From Thermomicrobiales bacterium (lineage in GTDB: Bacteria; Chloroflexota; Limnocylindria; Limnocylindrales; CSP1-4), in the NCBI GenBank assembly GCA_004525275.1, contig SPCO01000068.1:1-7338 (forward strand): a stretch of 7,338 nucleotides of DNA, in the 5' to 3' direction. Positions 5,273 to 7,338 of this stretch are shown here, piece after piece. The notes under the pieces are model-generated. The model was not told the DNA's origin. It ran no database searches and worked only from the letters and a program-made list of their open reading frames with translations. Position 1 is the first letter of the stretch. The number at the start of each line of letters is the position of its first letter. A program made the position numbers and the translations under genes.

Positions 5273-6225
5273 GCCGCAGCACCCCGGAACGTGCCCGCGA
5301 ACGCGAGGACCTCCCGGGCCAGGCGTGCCCGCCCCGCATGATCGGCCATGATCGTGTCGGTGACGAGGGTTCGCAGACCCAGCGCCGCGACCGACGGCTC
5401 AAGCTCGGTGTCGACGCTGTCCAGCACGAAACCATCGATCTGTTCGGTGTACTGCGCGGCCACTCCCCGGGCGCTCGATTCGTAGCCGAGCGAGGTGAGC
5501 ATCCGGTCAGCGGGGCCCTTGAGCGCCACGCCACCGACGATCCCACTGACCGCGATGACCGGCACATCGCGGGCGCGCGCGGTGGCCAGCAGATCGGTCA
5601 TACCCGGGACCGCGAGGATCGGGCCGACGGAGACGAGCGGGTTCGACGGCCCGATGATCACCACGTCCGCCGCGGCCAGGGCGGCGGCCACCTCGTCGGT
5701 CGGGAGGGCGGCCTCCATCCCCGAGAACCGGATCTCGCGGACTTCCGGCGCCTGGGCCTGATGGACGAAGTACTCCTGGAAGTCGAGCCAGCCAGCGTCG
5801 GTCCGGACCTGGGTCGGGACCGACGTGTCGGTCATCGGCAAGATCCGGGTCGGGATCCCGAGGGCGTCCTGGATCGCGAGGACGGCCGCGGTCAGTGTTG
5901 AGCCCTCGCGGAGTCGCGCGGTCCGGGCGATGTGCGTTGCGAAGTCGCGGTCACCGAGGCGGAACCAGGTCGGCTCGCCGAGCTCGGCCAGGGCATCCAT
6001 CACGGTCCAGGTCTCGCCGCTGATGCCCCAACCCCGGTCGTCGTCGAAGCGGCCCGACAGCATGTACAGGACGGCGTCGTGATCGGGCATGACGACCAGC
6101 CCGTGGCGCTCCGTGTCGTCGCCGGTATTGACGATCACGTGCAGATCGCCCGGGGAGAGGACCGCCTGCAGGCCATGGGCCAGTTTCGCGCCTCCGGTCC
6201 CGCCGGCAAGGGCCACGACCTTCAC
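5269..6225 (-). CDS. cofD: CofD, 2-phospho-L-lactate transferase (FbiA family)
   Basis: A 318-residue enzyme that moves the phospho-acid part of the GTP-activated donor from CofC onto the deazaflavin Fo, giving F420-0 or dehydro-F420-0. Family motifs are clear: ALAGGTGGAKLA at 5-16, NTGDD at 33-37, HGLVVMPDHD at 41-50 with likely metal-binding D48/D50, GWGISGETW at 65-73, WFRLGDRDFATHI at 87-99, ILPMTDTSVPT at 128-138 and IIGPSNPLVSVGPILAVPG from 190. Its length is normal. The start is GTG; it gives the conserved N-terminal strand (VKVVALAGG) exactly where the family begins. The ribosome site is weak (GAGTGAG). The gene starts 20 bases after the oxidoreductase stop and overlaps cofC by four bases. 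Confidence 0.96.
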   Translation of the reverse strand: MKVVALAGGTGGAKLAHGLQAVLSPGDLHVIVNTGDDTERHGLVVMPDHDAVLYMLSGRFDDDRGWGISGETWTVMDALAELGEPTWFRLGDRDFATHIARTARLREGSTLTAAVLAIQDALGIPTRILPMTDTSVPTQVRTDAGWLDFQEYFVHQAQAPEVREIRFSGMEAALPTDEVAAALAAADVVIIGPSNPLVSVGPILAVPGMTDLLATARARDVPVIAVSGIVGGVALKGPADRMLTSLGYESSARGVAAQYTEQIDGFVLDSVDTELEPSVAALGLRTLVTDTIMADHAGRARLAREVLAFAGTFRGAAA

Positions 6226-6245
6226 CGGCTCACTCGATCACGTCG

Positions 6246-7169
6246 TCACGCGTCGAGGAGCTCGCGGACCTCGGCCATGCGGTCGATGGTCTCGCGGTCG
6301 TATGGGGCGGGCATCCGGACGATGACGGTCTCGAAACCGAGCTCGGCATACGGCCGGATCGTGTCGGCCACCTCGGCCGGGGTCCCGGTCAGGCCCCGCT
6401 GATCGGGCGCTTCGACGCCGTTATGGGCCAGCAACGCTTCGAAGGCGGCCGCGGCCGCCGCCCGATCGTCGCGGAGCATGATGGGGAAGCTGACGGTCTT
6501 CTCGATCGTGGTGATGTCCCGGCCGACCGCGTCGCAATGCTCGGCGAGGATCGCCAATCTGGCCCGGACCTCGTCGATCGTCCCAGCGGTGTTCCAGCCA
6601 TCGGCCCGCAGAGCGACGGTCCGGAGCGTCTTCTTGGGCCCCGACCCGCCGACCAGGATCGGCAGATGGGCCTGGATCGGGCGCGGTTCACAGAGCGCGT
6701 CCTTGAACGTGTAGAACCGACCTTCGTGGCTGAACCGCTCGCCGTCGAGCAGCCGGCGCATGAGCATCACCGCCTCGTCGAGCCGATCGAGCCGCTCGCC
6801 GAAGCCGGAGTAGAAGTCGATCCCGTAGCCCTCGTGTTCGCGCTCGAACCACGCCCCGCCGATACCCAGGACCGCCCGCCCGCCGGACAGGTGATCCAGG
6901 GTCGTGGCCAGTTTTGCGGTATGAGCGGGGCTCCGGAACGTATTGGCTCCAACCAACAGCCCTAGGCGCACCCGAGAGGTGAGCGGCGCGAGGGCCGACA
7001 TGAGACCCCAGCCCTCGAAGATCGGCTGCTGCGCCGGCCCGAAGATCGCCATGAGGTGATCCCAGGTCCAGACCGAATCCCAGTCGGCCGCGTCGGCGGC
7101 CAGCGCCGCATCCCGGAAACCGGGCCAATCGGTCTGCTGTGACCAGAGTTGCAATCCGAAACGGGTCAT
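6246..7169 (-). CDS. LLM-class (luciferase-like) F420-dependent oxidoreductase
   Basis: A 307-residue single-domain TIM-barrel protein of the luciferase-like monooxygenase family, in a branch that usually uses F420 rather than FMN for hydride transfer. Visible features are the first strand TRFGLQLWSQ at 2-11, WTWDHL at 34-39, RVRLGLLVGANTFRSP at 66-81 (the region of the cis-peptide bulge that shapes the deazaflavin site), KLATTLDHLSGGRAVLGIGG at 86-105, EGRFYTF at 149-155 and the phosphate-binding ILVGGSGPKKTLR at 171-183. I think it is nearest the Rv1855c-like subgroup, but from memory only. The substrate is unknown. Standing directly before cofD in the same operon strongly supports F420 as cofactor. 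The ATG has GAGGTGA seven bases ahead. Confidence 0.92.
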   Translation of the reverse strand: MTRFGLQLWSQQTDWPGFRDAALAADAADWDSVWTWDHLMAIFGPAQQPIFEGWGLMSALAPLTSRVRLGLLVGANTFRSPAHTAKLATTLDHLSGGRAVLGIGGAWFEREHEGYGIDFYSGFGERLDRLDEAVMLMRRLLDGERFSHEGRFYTFKDALCEPRPIQAHLPILVGGSGPKKTLRTVALRADGWNTAGTIDEVRARLAILAEHCDAVGRDITTIEKTVSFPIMLRDDRAAAAAAFEALLAHNGVEAPDQRGLTGTPAEVADTIRPYAELGFETVIVRMPAPYDRETIDRMAEVRELLDA

Positions 7170-7176
7170 CGGCCGG

Positions 7177-7183
7177 TCACCTC
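7177..7183 (-). promoter_or_regulatory. Shine-Dalgarno (GAGGTGA) of the LLM oxidoreductase
   Basis: GAGGTGA stands seven bases before the ATG at 7169 and includes the last two bases of the upstream gene's TGA stop (7182-7184). This is a compact junction within one transcript. Confidence 0.75.
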
Positions 7184-7338
7184 AGTCGTCAAGTTCGTCG
7201 TGCAGGGTCGTCGCGCCGAATCGGAACGAGACCCGTTCCTGACGCTCGAACCCGCTGGCGATCAAGCGCTCCGCGCGGTCCGGCTCGTCCGCGTGGTAGC
7301 GCCGGGCCATCGCGGCGATATCGCCCTGGGCGGTGGCC
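7182..7338 (-). CDS. 3' end of an unidentified gene (possible PPOX-fold protein)
   Basis: Fifty-one codons and a TGA remain; the rest lies beyond the right edge. The frame has strongly G/C-ending codons and a natural amino-acid mix, ending RQERVSFRF, then GATTLHDELDD, so it is very likely real. Before that comes an Ala/Arg-rich helix (DIAAMARRYHADEPDRAERL). A helix followed by a QERV-type strand near the C-terminus resembles pyridoxamine-phosphate-oxidase-fold proteins, many of which bind F420 or flavin, and the neighbourhood would fit. This identification is a guess from a short tail. The stop overlaps the oxidoreductase ribosome site, 12 bases before its ATG, so it is probably the previous gene of the same operon. 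Confidence 0.72.
   Translation of the reverse strand, partial: ATAQGDIAAMARRYHADEPDRAERLIASGFERQERVSFRFGATTLHDELDD

Overview
This is a G+C-rich bacterial segment (about two thirds G+C by eye) in which every confident gene lies on the minus strand, so transcription runs from high to low coordinates. Four of the genes belong to the deazaflavin cofactor F420: a luciferase-like F420-dependent oxidoreductase, then cofD, cofC and cofE. F420 synthesis in bacteria is best known from Actinobacteriota and Chloroflexota. CofE here is a stand-alone ligase rather than the two-domain FbiB of mycobacteria, and the EttA sequence is not typically actinobacterial. I lean towards a Chloroflexota-type soil or sediment bacterium, but this is an impression, not a measurement.

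Layout, in order of transcription. Bases 7338-7182 hold the C-terminal 51 codons of an unidentified gene, possibly a PPOX-type flavin/F420 protein. Its stop lies inside the ribosome binding site of the LLM-class oxidoreductase (7169-6246). After 20 bases come cofD (GTG start, 6225-5269), cofC (ATGA overlap, 5272-4619) and cofE (GTG start with 11-base overlap, 4629-3832). Sixteen bases further, behind a strong Shine-Dalgarno, is a fold-type I PLP aminotransferase (3815-2640), joined by another ATGA overlap to a small SnoaL/NTF2-like protein (2643-2236). The tight spacing indicates one polycistronic unit whose promoter lies outside the window. After a 100-base gap containing a 32-base tandem duplication comes the translation factor ettA (2135-459), which has no visible Shine-Dalgarno and may be read from its own leaderless transcript.

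The first 458 bases carry no confident gene. They hold a dense set of short tandem repeats: 16 exact-length heptamers, five 16-mers, a 17-base doublet and inverted echoes of the heptamer. This is the least ordinary stretch of the window.

How the genes work together: CofC activates a phospho-three-carbon acid with GTP, CofD transfers it to the deazaflavin Fo, and CofE adds glutamate. The LLM oxidoreductase is a probable consumer of the resulting F420. The aminotransferase and SnoaL-like protein are co-transcribed passengers whose link to F420 is unknown. No clearly new defence, mobile or RNA system was found.
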